The translations under genes and the position numbers were made by a program. Positions 35,254 through 43,963 of a stretch of 64,000 nt of DNA are shown here, piece by piece. Each line of letters starts with the position of its first letter. Within the stretch, counting starts at the first letter, position 1. This DNA comes from Actinomycetospora sp. TBRC 11914 (GTDB lineage: Bacteria; Actinomycetota; Actinomycetes; Mycobacteriales; Pseudonocardiaceae), in NCBI RefSeq assembly GCF_012933465.1, contig NZ_JABBND010000003.1, positions 62,001-126,000 on the forward strand. Direction: 5' to 3'. A model generated the notes under the pieces. The model did no database searches and was not told the DNA's origin. It worked only from the letters and a program-made list of their open reading frames with translations.

Positions 35254-36381
35254 TCAGCTCCCCGTCGGGAACCGCAGGAGCGCGCCCACGTTGTCCTGCA
35301 GCTCCGCGCCGGCCCCCAGGACCGCGACGTCGCCACCCAGCGCGCCGGTCGCCCGGACCAGGACCTGCTCGGCCGGCCGCTTGACCGGCTCGGCGTCCGA
35401 GATCGAGCTCAGGTTCGCGGGGTCGGTGGACAGCGCCTCCGGGCTGTCGCCGACGTAGAGCTCCCCCGCCACCGGGTGGGCGTCGACGAGGATCAGCGTC
35501 GCGATCGCCCCGGTGCGGGCCGCCTCGAGGACCGGCTCGAGGCCCTCGGCGGCGTTGGCGTGGCCCTTGGCCTCCCGGAACTGCTGGTCGATCGCGGTCT
35601 CGCGCTCGGTCGCGAACCGCCCGACCTCGGTGAGCAGGGCGTCCTCGAGCGCGTCCTCGCTGGCGCCCGCCGCCCGGCTGCCCGCCTCGATCTCGCGGGT
35701 GATCTCCAGGAGCCCCTTCGGCATCTCGGTGCGGACGACCTCGCGTCCGTTCACCTCGCCGGCGAGCACGATCAGCTCGGGCCGGAACGACGAGACCGCC
35801 GACTCGACGCCCTTCACGACGTCGGCCGCGTTCTGGTACGCGGCCTCCGCGTGGCGGCGCTGGCGGTGCTTGTGGGCGTTCCCGCCCTCGCGCGGCTTGT
35901 GCACCGACTCGACCGCCGAGCCCTTGATGGTCTCCTCGGAGACCTCCCGGGCGCCCTCGACGTTCGAGGCGACCACCTGGTAGACGTCACCGCCGGTCTG
36001 GTCGGCCACGACGAGCACGACGCGCACCGAGCCCGACTGGGAGCGGAAGTAGGTGCCGAGCTCGGGCAGCGGGGACCACGTGGCCGAGTCGCCGGACCGG
36101 TCGACGCCCTCGACGGGCTCGTCGAACAGCACGCCGTCCGACGACGCCACGACGACGCGCCCGTAGGCGTTGAGGTCGCCGGGGGCGGTCGAGGAGAACA
36201 GGTCGTCCAGGGCCGCGATCGTCTTGTCGTCGGCACCCTGCTCCGAGAGCGAGTCCGACAGCCCCCGCCAGCGCAGTTCGGTCTGCTTCGCGGCGTTCTC
36301 GCCGGGGTTCGTCGCTTCCAGGTAGACCGTCGCGAACGGCCCCTGCCGTTCGAAGAGATCCCGCGTGCGCGACAGGTCCAT
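35254..36381 (-). CDS. baeRF2-type (Rv2629-like) release-factor-fold protein
   Basis: 375 residues. The N-terminus RTRDLFERQGPFATVYLEATNP and the central HKHRQRRHAEAAYQNAADVV segment match the bacterial archaeo-eukaryotic release factor 1 homologues (family 2, including mycobacterial Rv2629). The C-terminal GxL-rich half (ATLILVDAHPVAGELYVGD; VLGAGAELQDNVGALLRF) has the Pelota/eRF1 domain 3-like pattern. Such proteins are linked to ribosome hibernation or rescue under stress, but the biochemical role is unsettled. ATG 36381 with an AAGGAGGA site 6 nt upstream. Monocistronic. Confidence 0.85.
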   Translation of the reverse strand: MDLSRTRDLFERQGPFATVYLEATNPGENAAKQTELRWRGLSDSLSEQGADDKTIAALDDLFSSTAPGDLNAYGRVVVASSDGVLFDEPVEGVDRSGDSATWSPLPELGTYFRSQSGSVRVVLVVADQTGGDVYQVVASNVEGAREVSEETIKGSAVESVHKPREGGNAHKHRQRRHAEAAYQNAADVVKGVESAVSSFRPELIVLAGEVNGREVVRTEMPKGLLEITREIEAGSRAAGASEDALEDALLTEVGRFATERETAIDQQFREAKGHANAAEGLEPVLEAARTGAIATLILVDAHPVAGELYVGDSPEALSTDPANLSSISDAEPVKRPAEQVLVRATGALGGDVAVLGAGAELQDNVGALLRFPTGS

Positions 36382-36501
36382 CCGGTGTTCCTCCTTCTCG
36401 CCGCGCCCGCTCGGGGTCGGGGCGCGGATTCGTCCAATGCCTCGCCCGCAGCGGTACCCCGTCGACCCGGTCCGGCATGCGTGTCCGCCCCCGACGGAGC
36501 G

Positions 36502-37521
36502 TCACCACCCGCGGAGGTCCACCGGCCAGGTGTCGAGGACCTCACCGTCGCGCACGAGGTGCATCCGCTCGTGCAGCGCGACGGTGGGATCGACGTGGGC
36601 GGGCACGACGAGCACGTGGTCGCCCACGCGCACCGGGGCACCGTCGTCGGGCGCGAACGTCACGTGCTCGTCCGAGCAGAACCACACCTGGCCGCCCGGG
36701 ATCGAGGGGTTCCCGTGGTCCATCCCCAGCGCCTTGAGCCCGACGTCGGCCACGGCGTAGGCGGGCATGTCCGGGCGCGCCGCCGACGTCGAGACCACCG
36801 TGCTGAGCACGTGCAGCGCCTGCCGGTACCCGACGCCGGCCGCCGCGTAGGCCGAGTCCATCAGCGCGTAGGAGCCGGCCTGCATCTCGGTGACCCAGGT
36901 GTTCAGCGCCGAGGTCCCGGTGCCGCCGCCGGAGACGACGTCCCCGCCGACCTCGGCGTGCGCGGCGAGCAGCCGCGCCATGCACTCCTCGGTGAGGCGG
37001 GCCCGCTCGGCGAGGTCGGGCAGGGCCTGCAGGTGGCCCTCGTAGCCCATGACGCCGCGCACCGCGAGGCCCGCGGCCCGCGCCTTGTCCGCCAGGGCAC
37101 CGGCCCCGTCGGGCTGGACCCCGCAGCGCGGCAGGCCCACGTTGACGTCGACGAGCACCTCGCGCACCCCGCCGGCCGCCGCCGCCTCGACCGTCTCCGG
37201 GGAGTCGACCGCCACCGTCACCCGCGCGCCGTCGGCGACGAGCGCCCCGAGCCGCCGGGTGTCGAGCACCTCGTTGGCCAGCAGCAGGTCCCCTCCGAGG
37301 CCGGCCGCGACCATGCCCTCGACCTCGCGGATCGTCGCGCACGTGAAGCCCGGCGAGCCGTGCGCGGCCTGCCGGTGGGCCAGCGCCGTCGTCTTGTGCG
37401 CCTTCACGTGCGGGCGCAGCGTCGCGCCCGGCCAGCGGGCGGCCATGTCCGCGAGGTTGGCCTCGAGCGCGTCGGCGTCGACGACGAGGGCGGGGGTCTG
37501 CAGGTCAGCGAGGTGGCGCAC
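36502..37521 (-). CDS. PLP-dependent D-threonine aldolase/alanine racemase-fold enzyme
   Basis: 339 residues, fold type III PLP enzyme. RPHVKAHKT places the PLP lysine at about K40; a TIM barrel follows with VDVNVGLPRCGV and SGGGTGTS (phosphate grip), and a C-terminal beta domain with VVPAHVDPTVALHERM holding the metal-ligand His of the D-threonine aldolase/D-serine dehydratase (DSD1) family. Probable reaction: retro-aldol or dehydration of a D-beta-hydroxy amino acid. The GTG start overlaps the end of the lactone oxidase gene by 17 bp. Confidence 0.85.
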   Translation of the reverse strand: MRHLADLQTPALVVDADALEANLADMAARWPGATLRPHVKAHKTTALAHRQAAHGSPGFTCATIREVEGMVAAGLGGDLLLANEVLDTRRLGALVADGARVTVAVDSPETVEAAAAGGVREVLVDVNVGLPRCGVQPDGAGALADKARAAGLAVRGVMGYEGHLQALPDLAERARLTEECMARLLAAHAEVGGDVVSGGGTGTSALNTWVTEMQAGSYALMDSAYAAAGVGYRQALHVLSTVVSTSAARPDMPAYAVADVGLKALGMDHGNPSIPGGQVWFCSDEHVTFAPDDGAPVRVGDHVLVVPAHVDPTVALHERMHLVRDGEVLDTWPVDLRGW

Positions 37522-38806
37522 CGAGGATCCGTTCCAGGTGGGCGTTGTGGAAGAGGCCGGCAGGGTCGAGCCGGTCGCGCAGCGCGACGAACGCCCCGAA
37601 CTCCGGGTACGACGCGGCCAGCTGGGCCGCCGTCCGCGTGTGCAGCTTCCCCCAGTGCGGGCGTCCGCCCAGCGCGGTCATCACCGATTCGACCGCGGCG
37701 AAGTACGCCTCGTGAGGCCGGCCGCGGTAGACGTGGACGGCGAGGTAGGCCGAGTCGCGCCCGCTCGCCGTCGACAGCGGCACGTCGTCCGCGCCCGCGA
37801 CCCGCACCTCGACCGGGAAGGTCACGTCGGCGGCGTGCCGGGCCGCCGCGGCCCGCAGGCCGGCGAACGCCTCGGGCAGCGCGTCCCGCGGCACCGCGTA
37901 CTCCATCTCGAGGAAGCGCACCCGGCGCGGGCTGGTGAACACCCGGTAGGAGCGGTCGACGTACTCGGCGTTGGCCATCCGGGCGGCCATGACGCGGTTG
38001 AGGGCCGGCACCGCGCGCGGCACCGCCGCCCCGAGCCGGCACACCGCGGCGAACCCGCCGTTGCCGAGCAGCTCGTCCCCGACCCACTCCGCGACCCGGC
38101 CCCGGGCCGGACCGGGAGCCTCGTCGGACACCCGGTCGTTGATCTTCGTGGCGGCGACGTCGGTGTGCGGGAACCAGTAGAACTCCACGTGGTCGTGGGC
38201 CGCCGCGAGCTCGTCGAAGGACTCGAGGACCTCCCCGAGCGGGCGCGCGGACTCCCGCGCGTGGAGCGCGAAGGCAGGCACCGTCTCGAGCTCGACCGCC
38301 GTCACCACCCCGAGCGCGCCGAGCCCGACGCGGCCGTGGCGGAAGAGCTCCGGGTGCTCGGTGGCGGTCGCGGTGACCACGCTGCCGTCGGCGAGCACCA
38401 TCTCGAGGCCGCGGATGCCCGCGGCGATCCCCTGGTGGCGGGCCCCGGTGCCGTGGGTGCCGGTGGCGACCGCGCCCGCGATCGTCTGGGCGTCGATGTC
38501 GCCGAGGTTCGGCAGCGCGCGGCCGTGTTCGGCCAGCAGGGCGTTCAGCGTCCGGATCGTCATGCCCGCGGGGACGGTGACGCGGTCTCCGGCCACGGCC
38601 AGCAGCTCCGGCGAGGACGGCGTCGCGAGCGCGATCCCGTCGGGCACCCCGATGCCGGTGAACGAGTGGCCGGACCCGGTCGCCTTGACCCGCAGCCCGT
38701 CGCGCGCGGCCGCCTTCACCGTGGCGACGACGTCGTCGGTGTCCTTCGCGGTCACGGTCCGCGCCGGGGCGGTCCGCTGGTTCGCGGCCCAGTTGGTCCA
38801 CGTCAC
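37505..38806 (-). CDS. D-arabinono-1,4-lactone oxidase/L-gulonolactone oxidase family
   Basis: 433-residue FAD enzyme of the VAO family. The covalent-FAD type segment KATGSGHSFTGIG (H47) and GAVATGTHGTGARHQG are in the FAD domain; the C-terminal ALO domain ends HWGKLHTRT and RLDPAGLFHNAHLERILG, the family hallmark. It oxidises an aldonolactone or polyol (alditol) using oxygen. The GTG at 38806 overlaps the permease TGA (GTGA). The operon suggests the substrate is imported by the permease, but neither is known. Confidence 0.88.
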   Translation of the reverse strand: MTWTNWAANQRTAPARTVTAKDTDDVVATVKAAARDGLRVKATGSGHSFTGIGVPDGIALATPSSPELLAVAGDRVTVPAGMTIRTLNALLAEHGRALPNLGDIDAQTIAGAVATGTHGTGARHQGIAAGIRGLEMVLADGSVVTATATEHPELFRHGRVGLGALGVVTAVELETVPAFALHARESARPLGEVLESFDELAAAHDHVEFYWFPHTDVAATKINDRVSDEAPGPARGRVAEWVGDELLGNGGFAAVCRLGAAVPRAVPALNRVMAARMANAEYVDRSYRVFTSPRRVRFLEMEYAVPRDALPEAFAGLRAAAARHAADVTFPVEVRVAGADDVPLSTASGRDSAYLAVHVYRGRPHEAYFAAVESVMTALGGRPHWGKLHTRTAAQLAASYPEFGAFVALRDRLDPAGLFHNAHLERILGAPPR

Positions 38807-40275
38807 GAGCTCTCCAGGGCCTTCCCGACGGCGGGTGTGGTGTCGGGCGCCGGCAGGCCGGCGGTCCCGTCGCGCAGGCGGCGCCGCAGCACCGCGAGGT
38901 ACCAGAGCCCGGTCAGTGCGAGGCCCCCGAGCACGACGTAGTCGGCGGAGCGGAAGGCGTCGGGCAGCGTCAGGGCGGCGACGACCACCACCAGCCACAC
39001 CATCGCCAGCCCGGCCACCGGCAGCGCCGCCCGACCCAGTGAGAAGCCGACCTGCCCGGTCTCGCGCAGCCGGCGGCGCCGGGCGAGGTAGCCGCCGAGG
39101 GTGAGCAGGTAGATCAGGTAGGGCACGAGGGCGGTGGCGCCGACGAGGATCGTGAACGCGGCCCCGTCGAGGGTGCCGTAGGCCAGCAGCACCAGGCAGA
39201 TCACCAGCGAGGTCAGCAGGGCGGGCACCGGCGTCGCGGTGGTCGCGTTCACCCGCCGCAGCAGGCCGGACCCGGGCAGGAGCCGGTCGCGGGCCATCGC
39301 GAAGAGCAGCCGGGAGTTCGACGCCGCCGCGACCACGAGCAGCGCGAACATCGAGAACACGACGATCACGAGGAAGACGCGGGTGAGCACCGGCCCGAGC
39401 CAGTACTGCGCGATGTCGGCGAGCGGGACGGGCGAGGCCTCGACGGCGCGCAGGTCCGGGATGGCGACGGTGAACCCGATCAGCGCGACGAGCCCGAGCA
39501 CCCCCGAGATCACCGCGGCGGCGATCATCGCGCGCGGGACCGTGCGGCGGGCGTCGACGGCCTCCTCGGCCATGTCGGCGGCGGCCTCGAACCCGACGAG
39601 CGTGAAGATCCCGATGAGCGCGCCCCCGACGACGGCGTCGCCGGCCGGGGTGCCCGGGTTCACCGCGGTGAGGAAGCCGAGCCCGTGCCCGCCGTCGGGC
39701 GTGCCCGCGTGGCCGTGCGCCCACAGGCCCAACAGCAGCAGCGAGAGCACCACCGTGCCCGCGATCTCGGCGAACACCGCGAGGTTGTTGACCCGCGCCG
39801 CCCACTGCACCCGCACCAGGTTGACCCCGAAGGCCAGCAGGAGGGCCACGACGGCGATGACGAGCAGCGTCGTCGGGTCGGCGGCGTCGAGCCCCAGCAC
39901 GGTGGCGGTGAGCGGGGCGAGCCCGACGAGCGCGATCCCGGGGAGCCCGACCGCGCTGTAGAGCAGGCCCAGCGACCCGACGGTGTAGCCGAACCGCGTC
40001 CCGACCAGCCGCGCGGTCCACTGGTAGTTCGCGCCGGCCAGCGGCATGTGCCCGGCCAGCTCGGCGAGCACGAGCACCACGAGGACCTGCCCGACCGCCG
40101 CCACCGGCCAGAGCCACACCGCGGCCGGGCCCATGGTGGTGAGGCCGTAGGCGTAGTTGACGAAGATCCCCGTGGTGATCGAGACGACGGAGAACGCGAT
40201 CGCGAAGAGCGCGAACCGGCGCAGCACCCGCGGGAACGCGGTCGCGTAGCCGCCCTCCGCGCTCGTCCCCTCCAC
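38803..40275 (-). CDS. APC family permease
   Basis: 490 residues with about 12 hydrophobic helices, of the amino acid-polyamine-organocation superfamily. Helix 1 reads FSVVSITTGIFVNYAYGL, and ELAGHMPLAGANYQWTARL and GFEAAADMAEEAVDARRTVPRA are the conserved family stretches. It probably imports an amino acid or amine. GTG 40275. It heads a permease-lactone oxidase-D-threonine-aldolase-like operon divergent from a TetR gene, 73 bp apart. Confidence 0.9.
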   Translation of the reverse strand: MEGTSAEGGYATAFPRVLRRFALFAIAFSVVSITTGIFVNYAYGLTTMGPAAVWLWPVAAVGQVLVVLVLAELAGHMPLAGANYQWTARLVGTRFGYTVGSLGLLYSAVGLPGIALVGLAPLTATVLGLDAADPTTLLVIAVVALLLAFGVNLVRVQWAARVNNLAVFAEIAGTVVLSLLLLGLWAHGHAGTPDGGHGLGFLTAVNPGTPAGDAVVGGALIGIFTLVGFEAAADMAEEAVDARRTVPRAMIAAAVISGVLGLVALIGFTVAIPDLRAVEASPVPLADIAQYWLGPVLTRVFLVIVVFSMFALLVVAAASNSRLLFAMARDRLLPGSGLLRRVNATTATPVPALLTSLVICLVLLAYGTLDGAAFTILVGATALVPYLIYLLTLGGYLARRRRLRETGQVGFSLGRAALPVAGLAMVWLVVVVAALTLPDAFRSADYVVLGGLALTGLWYLAVLRRRLRDGTAGLPAPDTTPAVGKALESS

Positions 40276-40348
40276 GCGCGTCAGCCTGTGGCGTGGGCCA
40301 TACTATGTCAAGCGTCTGGGACAACTGACCAACTTCGGGAGGTGCGCC
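40276..40348. promoter_or_regulatory. divergent promoter region of permease operon and TetR gene
   Basis: 73 bp between start codons. The minus strand holds TTGACATAGTAT, with a TAGTAT that could be a -10 box for the permease operon. The stretch from 40309 (GTCAAGCGTCTGGGACAACTGAC) is a partial inverted repeat, a plausible TetR operator. Confidence 0.4.
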
Positions 40349-40957
40349 GTGGCCCGGGTGTCCGCGTCCGAGCGCCGCCGCCAGCTGGTCGAGGCGGCCT
40401 TCCGCGTGATCGGCGCCGAGGGGTTCGCGGCGGCCACCACCCGGCGGATCTGTGCCGAGGCGGGCGCGCCGGTCGCGGCGTTCCACTACTGCTTCGCCTC
40501 GAAGGAGGAGCTCCTGGTCGAGCTGACCGAGGCGACGGTCGCGGCGCTCGTCGACGCGCAGGCCGGCGGCGTGCTGGTCCGCGGCTCGGTGGCCGAGTCG
40601 CTGCGGGCGACGCTTCACGAGTACTGGGCGACGGTGGAGGCCGACCCGAACCGGGAGGTCGTGCTGACCGGGCTGACGCAGTACGCGCTGCACGAGCCGT
40701 CGCTCGCCGGGGTGGCCGCCCGCCAGTACGAGGCCTACCACCGCACCGCGCGGCTGACCCTGGAGTCGCTGGCGGCGGGGTGCGGGGTGTCCTGGACGCT
40801 GCCCGTCACCGAGCTGGCCCGGATGCTCGTCGTCGTCACCGACGGCGTGGTGATCGCGTGGCTGGTGGACCGCGACGGCGACGCGGCGCGGGCGGCCCTG
40901 GACGCGTTCGCGGATGCGCTGTCCGGCTTCGCGGTGTCAGCGGTGTCGCACCGCTGA
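40349..40957 (+). CDS. TetR/AcrR family regulator
   Basis: 202 residues. The N-terminal helix-turn-helix is RRRQLVEAAFRVIGAEGFAA, ATTRRICAEAGAPVAAFHYC, FASKEELLVEL; the rest is the variable ligand-binding domain. A GGGAGG ribosome site precedes GTG 40349. It probably controls the divergent permease operon. The last seven codons (VSAVSHR) and the stop are provided by the 53-nt repeat copy C, so the native C-terminus may have been changed by that element. Confidence 0.88.
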   Translation: MARVSASERRRQLVEAAFRVIGAEGFAAATTRRICAEAGAPVAAFHYCFASKEELLVELTEATVAALVDAQAGGVLVRGSVAESLRATLHEYWATVEADPNREVVLTGLTQYALHEPSLAGVAARQYEAYHRTARLTLESLAAGCGVSWTLPVTELARMLVVVTDGVVIAWLVDRDGDAARAALDAFADALSGFAVSAVSHR

Positions 40958-40986
40958 CGCTGGACGTCCGGAAAGCCACACCGTCG
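40934..40986 (+). repeat. 53-nt dispersed repeat, copy C
   Basis: It contains the best stem of the family: GTCAGCGGTG-TCG-CACCGCTGAC (40936-40958), perfect 10-bp arms. It overlaps the TetR stop codon and lies 47 bp before the fumarase alpha start. Confidence 0.9.
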
Positions 40987-41033
40987 GCCGCTTCCACGGT
41001 GCACGACGACGCCGGGTGCGGTACGCCTGACCG

Positions 41034-41897
41034 GTGACCGTCGCACCCGAGCTGCGCACCGTCGACGTCGCCGAGGTCGAGGCCGTCGTCGCCAAGCTCT
41101 GCGTCGAGGCCAACCACGCGCTGCGCGAGGACCACGTGGCGGCGCTGGAGCGCGGGCGGCTCGCCGAGGAGTCGCCGATCGGCCGGGAGGTGTTCGACCG
41201 GCTGCTCGAGAACGCCCGCGTCTCGGCGGCCGAGCGGATCGCGTTCTGCCAGGACACCGGGTACGCGGTGCTGTTCCTGACGATCGGGCAGGACGTGCAC
41301 TTCACCGGCGGCTCGCTCGCCGAGGCGCTCGACCGCGGGGTCGCGCAGGGCTACCGCGACGGCTACCTGCGCGCGTCGCTCGTCCGCTCCCCCGTCGACC
41401 GCGTCAACACCGGGGACAACACCCCGGCGATGGTCCACTACGACCTCGTCCCCGGCACCGGCATCGAGCTGACGCTGCTGGTCAAGGGCGCCGGGTGCGA
41501 CAACATGAGCGCGCTGCGGATGCTCACGCCGGCCGCCGGCGTCGAGGGCATGCGCCGGTTCGTCGTGGAGACCATCGAGAAGGCGGGGCCGTCCGCCAGC
41601 CCGCCGGTGACCGTCGGCATCGGGATGGGCGGCACGTTCGACCGCGCGGCGGTGCTGGCCAAGCGGGCGCTCACCCGCGACCCCACCGGCTCGCCCTCGC
41701 CCGACCCGAAGCTCGCCGAGCTGGAGGCCGAGCTGGTCGACGCGATCAACGCGACCGGGATCGGGCCGGCGGGGTTCGGCGGGACGGTGACGACGGTGGC
41801 CGTGCACGTCGAGGCCTTCCCGACCCACATCGCGGCCTTCCCCGTGGCGATCAACCTCGACTGCCACTCCCACCGCGTGCGGAGCGTGACCCTGTGA
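41034..41897 (+). CDS. class I fumarate hydratase (or tartrate dehydratase) alpha subunit
   Basis: 287 residues. The alpha-subunit hallmarks FCQDTGYAVLFLTIGQ, GDNTPAMVHYDLVPG and LLVKGAGCDNMS include cysteines expected to bind the catalytic [4Fe-4S] cluster; GIGMGGTFDRAAVLAKRAL follows. With the beta subunit it hydrates fumarate to malate, or dehydrates a related hydroxyacid such as L-tartrate; sequence alone does not separate these. GTG 41034. It is coupled to the beta gene by a GTGA overlap. Confidence 0.88.
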   Translation: MTVAPELRTVDVAEVEAVVAKLCVEANHALREDHVAALERGRLAEESPIGREVFDRLLENARVSAAERIAFCQDTGYAVLFLTIGQDVHFTGGSLAEALDRGVAQGYRDGYLRASLVRSPVDRVNTGDNTPAMVHYDLVPGTGIELTLLVKGAGCDNMSALRMLTPAAGVEGMRRFVVETIEKAGPSASPPVTVGIGMGGTFDRAAVLAKRALTRDPTGSPSPDPKLAELEAELVDAINATGIGPAGFGGTVTTVAVHVEAFPTHIAAFPVAINLDCHSHRVRSVTL

Positions 41898-42442
41898 CGG
41901 CGACGGCGGTCAGGCTCCCCCTCACCGACCCGGCGTCGCTGCACGCCGGCGACTCGGTGCTCCTCTCCGGGGTCGTGTACACCGCCCGCGACGCCGCCCA
42001 CGCCCGGTTCGCCGAGGCGATCGACGCCGGCGAGGAGCTCCCGTTCGACGTCGAGGGCGCCACCATCTACTTCGTCGGTCCCACCCCGGCCCGCCCCGGC
42101 CACGTCATCGGCTCCGCCGGGCCCACCACCGCCAGCCGGTGCGACGCGTACTCCCCGATGCTCGTCGAGCGGGGCCTGCGGTCGATGATCGGGAAGGGAC
42201 GGCGCAACGACGCCGTGAAGGAGTCGATGCGCACCCACGGCTGCGTCTACTTCGGCGCGATCGAGGGCACCGCCGCGCTGCTCTCCCGGTGCATCACGAG
42301 CGCCGAGATCGTGGCCTACGACGACCTGGGCGCGGAGGCGGTCCGCCGGCTGACCATCGAGGACTTCCCGGCCCTCGTCGTGAACGACCTGCACGGCGCC
42401 GACCTGTACGACGACGGCCCGGCCCGCTGGCGGCGCTCCTAG
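41894..42442 (+). CDS. class I fumarate hydratase (or tartrate dehydratase) beta subunit
   Basis: 182 residues. IYFVGPTPARPGHVIGSAGPTTASRCD and GLRSMIGKGRRNDAV (substrate-binding loop with the conserved GKG) are typical of the beta domain that in single-chain enzymes forms the C-terminus. It completes the alpha/beta heterodimer. Confidence 0.88.
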   Translation: MTATAVRLPLTDPASLHAGDSVLLSGVVYTARDAAHARFAEAIDAGEELPFDVEGATIYFVGPTPARPGHVIGSAGPTTASRCDAYSPMLVERGLRSMIGKGRRNDAVKESMRTHGCVYFGAIEGTAALLSRCITSAEIVAYDDLGAEAVRRLTIEDFPALVVNDLHGADLYDDGPARWRRS

Positions 42443-42577
42443 CGCCGGGCCCGGTGGTCATCGTCCCGAGCACGCAAACGGGACGTGCGTCGCCCCGGCA
42501 CCCCGCCGCCGTCCCGGAAGTGCTCGGATGGGTGCGAGCGGCGCGCTCCCGCGCGCCGGCGAGGAGGGAGTGCACGC

Positions 42578-43342
42578 ATGCGCTACGACGCCGTCCTGGC
42601 CGAGACGGTCGGCATCCGGGGCCACGGGGGCGACCTCATCGAGGCCTACACCGCACGACCGCTGGACCCCGGACCGCATCCCGGCATGATCGTGATCCAC
42701 CACATGCCCGGGTACGACGCCGGAACCAAGGAGATCACCCGCCGCTTCGCGACGATGGGCTACTCCGCGATCTGCCCGAACCTCTACACCCGTGAGGCGC
42801 CCGACGCCGATCCCGACGACGCCGCCGCCACCGCCCGCGCGAACGGCGGGGTCCCGGACGAGCGCTTCGTCGGCGACGCGGCCGGCGCCGCGGCCTGGCT
42901 GCGCACCCTGGCCAACGCGACCGGCGCCGTCGGGGTCATCGGCTACTGCTCCGGCGGCCGCCAGGCGGTGCTCACCGGCATCGAGGTCGACGTCCAGGCG
43001 GCCGTCGACTGCTACGGCGCCTTCGTCGTCGGCACCCCGCCCGAGGGGTTCCCGCTCAAGGTCCAGCCGCTGACCGACCGCATCGGCGAGCTGGGCGCGC
43101 CCCTGCTGGGCCTGTTCGGCAACGACGACTCCTACCCCTCGCCCGACCAGGTCGACGAGCTGGAGAAGCTGCTGCAGCACCACGGCAAGACCTACGAGTT
43201 CCACCGCTACGACGGCGCCGGGCACGCCTTCTTCTCGGTCGACCGGCCCTCCTACCGCCCCGAGGCCGCCGTCGACGCCTGGCAGAAGATCGAGGCCTTC
43301 CTCGACACCCACCTCGTCCGGGACCCCGTGGGAGCCGCCTGA
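42578..43342 (+). CDS. dienelactone hydrolase family protein
   Basis: 254-residue alpha/beta hydrolase with a cysteine nucleophile in GYCSGG, an acid residue in GNDDSYPS and histidine in GAGHAFFS, the Cys-Asp-His triad of carboxymethylenebutenolidases. It opens a lactone or cleaves a polar ester in the cytoplasm. GAGGAGGGAG 7 nt before ATG 42578. TGATG overlap with the DUF6295 gene. Confidence 0.9.
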   Translation: MRYDAVLAETVGIRGHGGDLIEAYTARPLDPGPHPGMIVIHHMPGYDAGTKEITRRFATMGYSAICPNLYTREAPDADPDDAAATARANGGVPDERFVGDAAGAAAWLRTLANATGAVGVIGYCSGGRQAVLTGIEVDVQAAVDCYGAFVVGTPPEGFPLKVQPLTDRIGELGAPLLGLFGNDDSYPSPDQVDELEKLLQHHGKTYEFHRYDGAGHAFFSVDRPSYRPEAAVDAWQKIEAFLDTHLVRDPVGAA

Positions 43343-43599
43343 TGTGCACCTACTCCACCGAGAAGGTCGCCCTCGAACGCTCGTCGGGGAAGACCCGTGA
43401 CGGCTGGCGGGCCATGTCCGAGGCGACGGTCTACTACGACCACCCGGTGCACGCCCCCGACGCGCACACCGTGAACATCGACTTCCTGGCGCCGGAGCAG
43501 GGCCCGGCGTCGCGGATCGCGGTCGAGCTCTCGCTCGACTCGGCCCGCGAGCTCCTCGCCGCCCTGCAGACGACGGTGGAGCGCGCCGCCTTCCACTAG
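43342..43599 (+). CDS. DUF6295 family protein
   Basis: 85 residues: MCTYSTEKVALERSSGKTRD head, a YYDHPVHAP block and a DSARELLAALQ amphipathic tail. It belongs to a small actinobacterial family (DUF6295) with no assigned role. Translationally coupled to the dienelactone hydrolase, which suggests it assists or regulates that enzyme. Confidence 0.8.
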   Translation: MCTYSTEKVALERSSGKTRDGWRAMSEATVYYDHPVHAPDAHTVNIDFLAPEQGPASRIAVELSLDSARELLAALQTTVERAAFH

Positions 43600-43810
43600 C
43601 GGGCCCGCGCCACCCGTTCGAGGACGGCGGCCGGGCTGGGCCGGGTGGCCATCTCCGCCCGGACCTGCCCGGCCGCCGTCGCGAACGCCTCCAGGAAACC
43701 CACCGATCAGACGTTGCCGGGCAGGGCGCCGAGCTCCGGGAGGTCCGCGGTCCCGAGTGATCACCCCACGGGCGTCCGCGCGCCACTGACCAGCAGATCC
43801 ACGACGTTCG
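43596..43810 (-). pseudogene. possible decayed gene remnant
   Basis: Read on the minus strand in one frame, the sequence gives VDLLVSGARTPVG, stop, SLGTADLPELGALPGNV, stop, then SVGFLEAFATAAGQVRA to a final stop at 43596. The protein-like composition interrupted by two in-frame stops suggests the 3' end of a dead gene. I do not recognise the family. It overlaps the DUF6295 stop by a few bases. Confidence 0.3.
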
Positions 43811-43963
43811 GTCCTCGATCCCGCACGTCTCGTCACTCGGCCGGTCGGCGGCTGCGCCGCTCGACGGGGGTGCTCCACCCTGTGGCCGGGGGACGTCGGG
43901 TGAGGCGGACGTCCGGGACACACGCCCGCGACGGGGCGGGCACGACGCACGGGGAGCAGCGGC

